Part shown: positions 1 to 6,261 of the stretch, one piece after another
Layout of the letters: each line of letters starts with the position of its first letter
Position numbering within the stretch: position 1 is the stretch's first letter
Assembly: GCA_030622705.1 (NCBI GenBank)
Contig: JAUXFU010000007.1
Coordinates: 1 to 13,314 of the forward strand
Length of the DNA: 13,314 nucleotides
Reading direction: 5' to 3'
Origin: Candidatus Omnitrophota bacterium
GTDB taxonomy: Bacteria; Omnitrophota; Koll11; Gygaellales; JAHJCI01
Notes under the pieces: generated by a model
What the model was told of the DNA's origin: nothing
Databases searched by the model: none
What the model saw: the letters and a program-made list of their open reading frames with translations, nothing else
Made by a program: the position numbers and the translations under genes

Positions 1-1176
1 AGCACCCTCGCTGTCATAAACATAACCATTAACTTGCGCTAAGGGAACATCCACCAACGGAATATCAACGGTCAATTCATCTCCGGGGTCAACACAAATT
101 CTGTCTGTATCCGAAGAGCCAAACCAGGAATTACTACACACTGCATTTCCCGCAAGTTGAGCTACTGCCGATGACCAGCCTCGATAATTATAACTTTTTC
201 CCCAGCCATGAGCGTCACAAAAGTCCCCGCAATATCTTCTGGTAACAGGGTAATCACTAAAGTCGTAATCTCCTGTAGTCAGGGTAAAGCATTGAGTCTG
301 GTTATCATCAAACGGAATAGTAAACTCATCTATCCCGTTTGAGAAGTCGCCGTCTTGATAATGCTCTCCGTCTTCCCATAAATCAACATCTCCCGCTATC
401 CTCAGAAGATCATGACTATCTTTTTTTATCAGCCTTGCCTTAATCGTTGCAGGTATAGGCTGAGGCTCTAAATAAATGTTTACCTGCCTATCCTCACGTG
501 AGGTAAGGTCGTTTACCAAAATCACCTCTGAGTCAACGTATGCACAACAGGTTGCAGTAAGACTCCAGTCTCCGGTATTAAGACGAAAATTATCATCCGA
601 ATCAAGAAAGGTATACTCTCCATTGCTGTCCGAAAAGGTAACAAACTTTATGCCGGGATTAGCAATATAGATAATTGTCACTGTGGCGTCATCCAGGCCG
701 AAACCATCTTCGCCGTCTATAACCTTGCCGTGGATGTTCGCCGGGAGAGGCTCCGGGGGACGCGATAACATAAGAGCTGAATTACTGTACATCATACGGC
801 CCCTATCCTGCCATCTGATTGTGATATCCGCTTTTTTCAACTCCTGGCTCCCCCCCTTTTGCGTTATTCTAATTCTCCGCTGAAAAGCGGGATATTTAGG
901 GTCAACCTCGACAAAACCCGCACTGAATTGCCCCTCTAAGTTATCAAAATTATCCCTTGCTATTGTCCTTACCTCTTCTGAGGCAAGCTGGATAAAAGAT
1001 ACTACCTGTAACTGATCCCGTGACCTCTGGGTAGAAATTGATAACGCAGAAAAGGCAAAGTAACTCCCCATGCTTACAATAGCGACAATAATGATAGTCA
1101 CTAATACCTCGACTAAAGTAAACCCCGTTAGATGTTTACTATCTAACGGGGTAAAACTTCTCTTTCTTTTAGCCAT
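1..1176 (-). CDS. Large prepilin-like protein with carboxypeptidase-regulatory-like domains (3' end outside window)
   Basis: An open frame of 392 codons with no stop runs off the left edge, so the C-terminus is missing. The start at 1176 has a strong Shine-Dalgarno (AGGAGGG, about 6 nt spacing). Residues 1-18 are a basic leader ending LTG. The prepilin peptidase site is G18/F19, in LTGFTLVEVLVTIIIVAI, with Glu at mature position 5 and a hydrophobic helix to about 45. Residues 50-135 resemble PilV/GspI-type minor pseudopilins, with a WxDRGR strand near 122. Residues 146-236 look like a carboxypeptidase-regulatory or CnaB-like beta-sandwich (NIHGKVIDG, then SNGEYTF). Residues 240-378 are a Cys-rich region, and a further domain of the first type starts at 382 (VNGYVYDSEGA). 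The gene follows the secretin gene after 67 nt and is probably the last seen gene of the pilMNOPQ unit. I infer a minor or tip pilin carrying an adhesive or substrate-binding tail. The prepilin call is firm; the exact role is not known. Confidence 0.85.
   Translation of the reverse strand, partial: MAKRKRSFTPLDSKHLTGFTLVEVLVTIIIVAIVSMGSYFAFSALSISTQRSRDQLQVVSFIQLASEEVRTIARDNFDNLEGQFSAGFVEVDPKYPAFQRRIRITQKGGSQELKKADITIRWQDRGRMMYSNSALMLSRPPEPLPANIHGKVIDGEDGFGLDDATVTIIYIANPGIKFVTFSDSNGEYTFLDSDDNFRLNTGDWSLTATCCAYVDSEVILVNDLTSREDRQVNIYLEPQPIPATIKARLIKKDSHDLLRIAGDVDLWEDGEHYQDGDFSNGIDEFTIPFDDNQTQCFTLTTGDYDFSDYPVTRRYCGDFCDAHGWGKSYNYRGWSSAVAQLAGNAVCSNSWFGSSDTDRICVDPGDELTVDIPLVDVPLAQVNGYVYDSEGA
1123..1151 (-). 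repeat. Perfect 11-bp palindrome inside the prepilin leader coding region
   Basis: Arms 1123-1133 and 1141-1151 are perfect inverted complements (CCCCGTTAGAT / ATCTAACGGGG) around a 7-nt loop. The right arm in mRNA sense encodes the residues LTG just before the prepilin cleavage site. A second, mutually exclusive 7-bp inverted repeat (AGTAAAC at 1117-1123 with GTTTACT at 1134-1140) uses the loop of the first. It could be an mRNA switch near the start codon or an inserted palindromic repeat. The sequence alone does not decide. Confidence 0.8.
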
Positions 1177-1243
1177 AATATCCCTCCTAAAACCCAATCA
1201 CCCAATATCCTTAAAATTTAGTAAATTAGTAAGCATTGACAAG

Positions 1244-2605
1244 TTATGCGTCTTCCCAGATTATTCTCGGGGTTATGGTAATAATTACCTCGCTGTTTAA
1301 GACGTTGGTTTTCTCATATTTAAACAGATTTCCCAAAATGGGAATATCTCCTAAAAAAGCAACCTTATACAAATTCTTCGTATCCTCCTTATCCAGAAGG
1401 CCGCCTAAAACAAACGACTCATTATTCTTCACCCTTACATAAGCAGTAGCCTCCCTTGTCTTTACCCAGGGATATTCATCAGCCGGCCCGCGCCAGCGGT
1501 ATATATAACTTACCTCAGGCTCTATCTTAATCATGGTAAAATCCTTCTCGATAATCGAGGGGGTAATCTTAAGGCGAATCCCTGCCTCGGTAAACCTTAC
1601 CTCCGTAGAAGCCACTCCCCCGGTTACCGTAGTAATAGTATAGGGAATTTTATCACCGATAAAAATCTCTGCTTCCTTATTGTTAACTGTAGTAATCCGC
1701 GGCTTGGATAAAATCTTAGCGTCGCCGTTTTCCACCAATAAATTTAATACACTTTCAAGCTGAACAGCAGAATGAGCAAGCCTGTAGACGCGAAACGGTG
1801 AACCCACAGCCACAGCCGGGTCACACAGTTCTAACTTACGCAGGCTCTCCTGAAAATTAAAGGTTACTGCATCCGACCAGTCTACGCCAATCTCCTTTAC
1901 CGCATCGCTATTGATCTCAATAATCTTTGCCTCTAAGATAACCTGCGGCTGGGGCACATCGACCTTCTTTAAAATCTCTTCTACCTTTTTAATATCCTCG
2001 GGGATAGCCATAACCACCAGGGTATTTGTTTCCTTGCTTATATTGACTACCTCAACCAAGCTGTTAATCAGCGCCTTAGCCTCCTCGGCATTGATATTCC
2101 TTAACTCAAACACCCTTGTCAGGATGGCGGCCTTCTTCATCTTCTCTCTGGAAGAGATAAATAGATTGTTGCCAATCGGATAAGAACCAAGTTCATAAGC
2201 ACCATAGAGTAACTCTAAGGCTTCATTGATGCTTATTCCTTTTAGATACAAATCTACCTTTCTACCCTGAAGATCCGGGTCTAATACAATATTAAACCCT
2301 CCTGCCTCGGCAATAACCCTTAAAACATCCTCAAGATTTGCCTGGGTAAATTCTAAATCTATAGGCTTAAGCGCTTTTTTGCCGCCGGGAATCCCAGCAG
2401 GCTGCTCCTGAGAAACCTGCTTCTTACGGCAGGCCTCGCTTAAGAAATACTCAACCTCTTCTATGGTTTCATCGATAAGCACCTCTATATCCCTGTCTTC
2501 TTCCCTGACTGCCGCGGGACTGCTTTCTTCCCAGGCAAACACCCAGGACAATCCCGGCCCGGCTATGAACAATAAAAATATGCCGCATAAAAATACCCTT
2601 TTCAT
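1244..2605 (-). CDS. pilQ: Secretin, PilQ/GspD family, short form
   Basis: This is the outer-membrane secretin ring through which the pilus or substrate passes. The protein has 453 residues. A signal peptide covers residues 1-24 (WVFA cleavage). Then come a charged linker to about 78, an N0/STN-like domain (81-150), one N1 KH-type domain (161-220) and the secretin core (280-450). Hallmarks in the core are ILSKPRITTVNNKEAEIFIG, PWVKTREATAYV and the C-terminal VAFLGDIPILGNLFKY. The usual Pro of the VPxLGxIP signature is Ala here. It is much shorter than typical PilQ or GspD (about 650-750 residues) and lacks AMIN, N2 and N3 domains. The start codon overlaps the pilP stop by 4 nt (ATGA), which implies translational coupling. 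It could equally be named gspD; the partner set here favours the PilMNOPQ name. Confidence 0.93.
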   Translation of the reverse strand: MKRVFLCGIFLLFIAGPGLSWVFAWEESSPAAVREEDRDIEVLIDETIEEVEYFLSEACRKKQVSQEQPAGIPGGKKALKPIDLEFTQANLEDVLRVIAEAGGFNIVLDPDLQGRKVDLYLKGISINEALELLYGAYELGSYPIGNNLFISSREKMKKAAILTRVFELRNINAEEAKALINSLVEVVNISKETNTLVVMAIPEDIKKVEEILKKVDVPQPQVILEAKIIEINSDAVKEIGVDWSDAVTFNFQESLRKLELCDPAVAVGSPFRVYRLAHSAVQLESVLNLLVENGDAKILSKPRITTVNNKEAEIFIGDKIPYTITTVTGGVASTEVRFTEAGIRLKITPSIIEKDFTMIKIEPEVSYIYRWRGPADEYPWVKTREATAYVRVKNNESFVLGGLLDKEDTKNLYKVAFLGDIPILGNLFKYEKTNVLNSEVIITITPRIIWEDA

Positions 2606-3060
2606 TCCTCGCCCCCTATTTCTAATATCCTGCTTTTATCTTCGCCTTCTAAAACCACGCTATCTGCGGTTATCTGCTTAACCGTATATTTACCCACCTT
2701 ATCACCCTCCCGGATAAGGCTTACCCCTGAAGGAAGCTCTAAAAGCACAATCGAACCGCCATCCATTTTAAGGATTCCAAAAACCCTGATATCCATATCC
2801 GGTAGGCTGATAGCCTCTACGCCCTCCTGCCCGGATAAGGATTTTCCGCCAACCAAAGGCTTAAACGGATCACGGGTAAACTTAAACTGGTAAGACTCCG
2901 GCCAAAGGATTGCCTCAGCAAGTTCAACGCTTTCAACTTTAGGAACCTTTTGTTTCCCCTTTGATACCCCCTTCCCAAGCAGTTTTGTCTTTGCCTTATT
3001 ACAACCGGAAATAAGGAATATTGCCAGTGGGATTAAAAAGAATATAAAAAATCTCCTCAT
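2602..3060 (-). CDS. pilP: PilP-like alignment-complex lipoprotein
   Basis: This inner-membrane lipoprotein is expected to link the PilMN/PilO complex to the periplasmic N-domains of the secretin. It has 152 residues and a type II signal peptide with lipobox LISGC, so the acylated Cys is C20. A disordered Lys-rich linker follows. The family motif RDPFKPL is at 63-69, and a compact beta-domain runs from about 90 to 147 (VFGILKMDGG, then LIREGDKVGKYTV). That order, lipobox, linker, DPF and beta-sandwich, is typical of PilP and its type II counterpart GspC. Both ends overlap neighbours by 4 nt (ATGA with pilO upstream and pilQ downstream). Confidence 0.88.
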   Translation of the reverse strand: MRRFFIFFLIPLAIFLISGCNKAKTKLLGKGVSKGKQKVPKVESVELAEAILWPESYQFKFTRDPFKPLVGGKSLSGQEGVEAISLPDMDIRVFGILKMDGGSIVLLELPSGVSLIREGDKVGKYTVKQITADSVVLEGEDKSRILEIGGEE

Positions 3061-3689
3061 TGATTCTTTAACTCCTCTAACCGCTTTAAGCTATAAAGCC
3101 TTAATACAAACGTACATTCAAGCTGAGGATATACCCTGCGCCGGATATTCACATTACTCAGCGTTAAAAACTGACGGTATCTCTCTAAAAAAAGTAAAAA
3201 ATCAACGATATGTTCAAAATTGCCTTGAGCAACGACCCTTATCGGCATTGAACAAAGAGAAAAGCCCTCTTCTTGCTTCTTCTTTGTCGGAACAGTCCTC
3301 TTAACCCGCGCTGAACCTGCTGCTACTTCCTCCTGCGGCTTAACATCCTGGAATTTCTGCACCTTCATATCCGCTATCTTCACCTTAGCCTTACTGGCAA
3401 ATTTGCCAAATTCTTCTAAAAAAGTGGCAATATCTCTGTCGGAAAAGAGCAATTTACCAAACCGCTGCCTTTCTTCTTTGTAGCTAAGCAGGTGCTGTTT
3501 GAGATTCTGCGCGTCTTGCTCCAATCTCACCAAACAGACCTGGTTCTGTTTAAATTTCCTTCGCGCGTCAGAATAACTAAAATAATTAAAGCCGGCTGAA
3601 CAGAGAAAAACCAGGCTAAAAATAACACAGACGCAAGTTCCGATAACTCTTATTGCCCGGGTAGAAATTTTTAATTTATTCCTGCGCAT
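3057..3689 (-). CDS. pilO: PilO/GspM-like inner-membrane alignment protein
   Basis: This protein has 210 residues: a short cytoplasmic N-terminus, one transmembrane segment at about 14-33, a coiled-coil at 41-80 and a periplasmic domain at about 82-200. The domain contains the PilO-like strand and helix pattern (MPIRVVAQGNFEHIVDFLLFLERY at about 148-171). PilO pairs with the periplasmic part of PilN, which here is the C-terminal half of the upstream fusion protein. A Lys/Arg-rich insert (about 118-141) separates the two halves of the domain. The start overlaps the pilMN stop by 14 nt and the TGA stop overlaps the pilP start by 4 nt. Primary sequence is weakly conserved in this family, so position supports the call as much as motif. 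Confidence 0.85.
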   Translation of the reverse strand: MRRNKLKISTRAIRVIGTCVCVIFSLVFLCSAGFNYFSYSDARRKFKQNQVCLVRLEQDAQNLKQHLLSYKEERQRFGKLLFSDRDIATFLEEFGKFASKAKVKIADMKVQKFQDVKPQEEVAAGSARVKRTVPTKKKQEEGFSLCSMPIRVVAQGNFEHIVDFLLFLERYRQFLTLSNVNIRRRVYPQLECTFVLRLYSLKRLEELKNQ

Positions 3690-5169
3690 TTATCTTCGGC
3701 TTCAATTGCGTGCATATATCAAATTCCACAATCCTTATTCCCTCACGTTCATGTTCCCTTAAGAAATTAAATTTCACATCCCCAAAATAACCGGCAGCAT
3801 TAATCCTGCGGATAAACTCAGCTAAAGAATCTATCTTGAGAATAGACCCTTTAAGCTTTATCGTTCCTGATTCAGAAAGCTCAAAGGAAGAAAAGCTGAC
3901 GTCATTTGGAGCGGCTGAGACAATCCTGGCAAATATCTCTGATGGGGATATCCGTTTAAGCCTCCTGATAAAGGTAGCCTGTTTAAGCAGTTTGTCTTTT
4001 AAATCCAGATAACTGCTCCTTTCGCTTCTTAGGCCCGCGGTCCGCTGCTGCAAATCAGCAACCCTAACAGCAAACCGCCTGTTTTCTACCGAGATTTTCT
4101 TTCTTGCCGATATATAATTTATTGTTACTTTTCCTAATACAGAGCCAACCAGGAATATAAATAAAATAACGGCTAAACCGGTCTTCCTGATAACCCCGCC
4201 TGCCTTCATATCCTGTAGAAAATGCTCGAAAAAAAACATTGATTTCAATCTGTTTAAGGACGTAAGCGGCCCGGCCAAAGAAAGGAAAAATATCGGATTG
4301 AATTCAGCTTGCTTGACTGCTAACTTAATACCAAAACTCTCCGGGCTCGGCTGAGTCACCTGCAAGCCCAACTGCCGGTTAATAAGCTTAGCTAATCCCT
4401 GCGTTCCCTGATTATCCCAGATAAACCAAAGTTTCTCTATCCCCTTTCTGCGGGCCTCTCTTATATAAGACCTGAATGCCCTTCCTATCTCCTCTGTCCA
4501 GGCGGAAAAAATCGAGCTGTCTAATTCCTGCTTTCCAGAAGGATATAAATCCTCTTTCCCCGTAGACATTGTATAGAATAATCCGCATCCCTCCCTTGAA
4601 AAAATAGCCAGTTGGCTGAAATGGTCATCTAAAACCAATAATGCCTCAGACCTGTTTGCCCTTAGTTGAGAATGTAATAAACCCAATAAATTCAATGGGC
4701 TTACCTCCAAACTCTCCAGATAGATTCTTTTCTGGGAGGCTGCCTGAATATAAGACCTTAAGTTCTTTTCTGCTATCGCGGTAAATAAAACGCGCATTCT
4801 TTGTTCGTTTAATTTAAAGGCAGAATAGATATAGTCAAATTCCTCCTCGGAGAATGAGGGAATCTTCTCTATCTCAGTAGCTATAACCTCTCTTAATTCA
4901 CTATCAGACATCTTGGGAAGGTCAATCAGATGAATAAATGCATTCTTGCCGGAAATACTAAAATAGAGCTTGGACGCAGATATATTTTCTTTAAGCAGAA
5001 TTTTTTCAATAGCGGCTGCTAACATATTTGGGGATTTTGTTGCAGCTATGTCCTGCTCAAGAGAGAATACCCCACAGCAGGAAAGAATAAACCCTCGGGG
5101 CTTTTTCTTCAGGTAAATATATCTTATACGTTCCGATGATATCTCTAAACCAAGTATACCTTTGACCAT
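3676..5169 (-). CDS. pilM: PilM-PilN fusion protein (GspL-like architecture)
   Basis: A 497-residue protein joins two usually separate subunits. Residues 1-300 are the PilM actin-like cytoplasmic domain (GILGLEISSERIRYIYL at the start, SGKNAFIHLIDLPKMSDSEL at 73-92). One transmembrane helix spans 331-350. Residues 352-490 are a PilN-like part: a coiled-coil, then a ferredoxin-like periplasmic domain with SPSEIFARIVSAAPNDVSFS. The usual PilM phosphate loop (DxGxxS-like) reads LEISSERI, so nucleotide binding may be weakened, as in GspL of type II systems. The usual separate PilN N-terminal peptide that docks on PilM is not needed in a fusion and I do not see it. The start has a GAGG about 11 nt upstream. 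It is the first gene of a tightly overlapping pilMN-O-P-Q run. Confidence 0.88.
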   Translation of the reverse strand: MVKGILGLEISSERIRYIYLKKKPRGFILSCCGVFSLEQDIAATKSPNMLAAAIEKILLKENISASKLYFSISGKNAFIHLIDLPKMSDSELREVIATEIEKIPSFSEEEFDYIYSAFKLNEQRMRVLFTAIAEKNLRSYIQAASQKRIYLESLEVSPLNLLGLLHSQLRANRSEALLVLDDHFSQLAIFSREGCGLFYTMSTGKEDLYPSGKQELDSSIFSAWTEEIGRAFRSYIREARRKGIEKLWFIWDNQGTQGLAKLINRQLGLQVTQPSPESFGIKLAVKQAEFNPIFFLSLAGPLTSLNRLKSMFFFEHFLQDMKAGGVIRKTGLAVILFIFLVGSVLGKVTINYISARKKISVENRRFAVRVADLQQRTAGLRSERSSYLDLKDKLLKQATFIRRLKRISPSEIFARIVSAAPNDVSFSSFELSESGTIKLKGSILKIDSLAEFIRRINAAGYFGDVKFNFLREHEREGIRIVEFDICTQLKPKINAQE

Positions 5170-5240
5170 ATTAATTTGAACCTCGGGGAGATTAAGTACA
5201 CTTACTTAGTAATTAAACAATGTTTTTAAGGGGATCAGGA

Positions 5241-5380
5241 AATTAGGAAATTAGGATTTGGAGATTAGCAGATTAGGGAATTTGCTAAACTGCTTTTAAA
5301 TTATACGTTTTAAACTTAAAGGAAACAGCCTTATCCTTAATATCCTAATTCCCCAATAACCAAATCCTAATATCCTAATT
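5241..5380. repeat. Inverted repeat of ATTAGG-type units between gspG and pilMN
   Basis: The 260-nt gap between gspG and pilMN has no gene. AATTAGGAAATTAGGATTTGG (5241-5261) matches the reverse complement of 5360-5380 at 20 of 21 positions, with a 98-nt spacer. Further ATTAGG/CCTAAT and CCCAATATCC units extend both arms to about 5232 and 5395. The 15-mer ACCCAATATCCTTAA at 5381-5395 recurs exactly at 1200-1214. In both places it lies just past the stop codon of a minus-strand gene (gspG, pilQ). Confidence 0.7.
5300..5328 (-). promoter_or_regulatory. Possible promoter of the pilMN-O-P-Q operon
   Basis: A perfect TATAAT -10 lies at 5305-5300 with a poor -35 (CTGTTT, 5328-5323) at 17 nt. Transcription would begin near 5293, about 125 nt before the pilMN start. 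The element sits between the arms of an inverted repeat (5241-5261 and 5360-5380). AT-rich sequence makes chance matches likely. Confidence 0.35.
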
Positions 5381-5428
5381 ACCCAATATCCTTAATGAAT
5401 GAACATTAACAATTTAACAAACAAAATC

Positions 5429-5800
5429 CTACTGATGAGTAATTGGCCAATCGCCAGCCGCAAAATGGGTAGATCTATCCGCTCTCATTCCTCCGGTAGC
5501 CAGATCCGCTACAAGACCATAGACAACCCCAAAAGGACAGACTGGCGTATCACCTATCCCATCACCATCCTCATCGGGAAAAAAGGGCTGCAGGTTAACT
5601 AGTGCCGCAGGCCAAGCTCTATTTTCGGTATAGAACATTTGGATTGCCGTATCAATAGAGCGGATATTAGAAGCACATTCCTTTGTATTTGCCTGCCTTA
5701 TTGCCCTTAATGTGTTGGGAAGTATAAGAGCTACCAGGATACCGATAATAACGATTACCACCAAGAGTTCAACTAACGTAAACCCTTTGCCTTTGAACAT
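5429..5800 (-). CDS. gspG: Type IV pilin / GspG-like major pseudopilin
   Basis: This 123-residue structural subunit has a 6-residue leader MFKGKG, then the cleaved and N-methylated N-terminus FTLVELLVVIVIIGILVALILP, with Glu at mature position 5. The globular part has two Cys (C42, C88) likely to form a disulfide. It also carries an Asp-rich DEDGDGIGD loop (76-84) that resembles calcium-binding loops of GspG or thrombospondin-3 type. A strong Shine-Dalgarno (AAGGAGGTG) precedes the ATG. The gene is alone between two repeat-rich gaps. A promoter at 6207-6179 and a c-di-GMP-I riboswitch with terminator lie upstream, so its transcription is probably set by cyclic di-GMP. Whether it builds a true pilus or a secretion pseudopilus cannot be told from sequence. 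The short basic leader and loop fit both. Confidence 0.9.
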   Translation of the reverse strand: MFKGKGFTLVELLVVIVIIGILVALILPNTLRAIRQANTKECASNIRSIDTAIQMFYTENRAWPAALVNLQPFFPDEDGDGIGDTPVCPFGVVYGLVADLATGGMRADRSTHFAAGDWPITHQ

Positions 5801-5856
5801 TACCCACCTCCTTAGACTTGTGTTAATAGGCTGTTACGAAATACGTTCCAGCCTGT

Positions 5857-5975
5857 GATTACACAGATTCTAAAAAAGATTAACAGATATTACCGACGGT
5901 GCTTTTAATCTGTGTAATCTGCTCTTTTTCCCGCCTATGGCGGGATCCCGCTGAAGCAGGATAATCAGTGTAATC
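5857..5975. repeat. Palindrome cluster in the gspG 5' leader (MITE/REP-like)
   Basis: GATTACACAGATT at 5857-5869 recurs inverted at 5907-5919, and with one mismatch (AATCAGTGTAATC) at 5963-5975. Between the last two copies are CCCGCC/GGCGGG (5930-5944, TAT loop) and the overlapping palindrome GCGGGATCCCGC (5940-5951), which cannot both form. No coding sequence is seen from 5801 to 6010. The cluster lies in the transcribed leader between the riboswitch terminator and the gspG ribosome binding site. It looks like a small inserted repeat element; no transposase is present. Confidence 0.7.
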
Positions 5976-6010
5976 AAGGACGGCACCTTTGTGACGTCCT
6001 ATATGTTAAC

Positions 6011-6049
6011 AAAAAAGCCGAGCTCTGCCTTGTTTTCGGCAACTCGGCT
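6011..6049 (-). terminator. Intrinsic terminator, expression platform of the riboswitch
   Basis: The arm AGCCGAG plus TGCC (6049-6038) pairs with GGCA plus CTCGGCT (6029-6016), followed by six T (6016-6011). The 5' arm contains the aptamer's 3' conserved segment GTTGCCGA (6043-6036). Terminator and folded aptamer therefore compete for the same bases. Ligand binding should block the terminator, giving an ON switch; this direction is inferred from the overlap. Confidence 0.85.
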
Positions 6050-6171
6050 ATCTTATCCTATTGGAATCCTAATACTATCTTCGACGACTGGCAGTCGTAT
6101 CCCCTTATAAGGATTTAGACCCGTAGCTTTGCGTCCCGGGGTTTCCCCTGGTTTGCCTTTTCGGATAGTCT
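6036..6171 (-). ncRNA. Cyclic di-GMP-I (GEMM) riboswitch upstream of gspG
   Basis: The conserved GEMM-I core is present in order: GGCAAACC (6157-6150), a 17-nt hairpin with a GAAA tetraloop (loop 6145-6142), GGGACGCAAAGC (6137-6126), CTAA (6118-6115) and GTTGCCGA (6043-6036; usual form GUUACCGA). The base before CAAACC is G, which I associate with c-di-GMP rather than the cGAMP-selective A variant. The stretch between CTAA and GTTGCCGA is 71 nt, clearly longer than the roughly 25-30 nt of well-studied examples. It holds an extra hairpin ACGACT-GCC-AGTCGT (6098-6084). The RNA should start near 6171 from the promoter just upstream. It controls gspG, the first gene downstream. Confidence 0.93.
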
Positions 6172-6178
6172 TAATATA

Positions 6179-6207
6179 ACTATATACCATATTTACTTAC
6201 TTTTCAA
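6179..6207 (-). promoter_or_regulatory. Promoter of the riboswitch-gspG transcript
   Basis: TTGAAA (6207-6202), 17-nt spacer, TATAGT (6184-6179), each 5 of 6 to the housekeeping sigma consensus. The expected start near 6171-6172 falls at the first bases of the riboswitch, which supports both calls. It lies in the 90-nt gap after the pilC stop, so gspG can be transcribed apart from pilB-pilC. Confidence 0.75.
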
Positions 6208-6261
6208 GCTATTTCTAACAGTAAATTGTTGGTAACATGATGTAAGACAACCCCTAACGCA

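Noticed and set aside
5930..5951. GC-rich hairpin as a transcription terminator before gspG
   Set aside because: No T run follows on the minus strand at the right distance, and the strong ribosome binding site downstream needs read-through.
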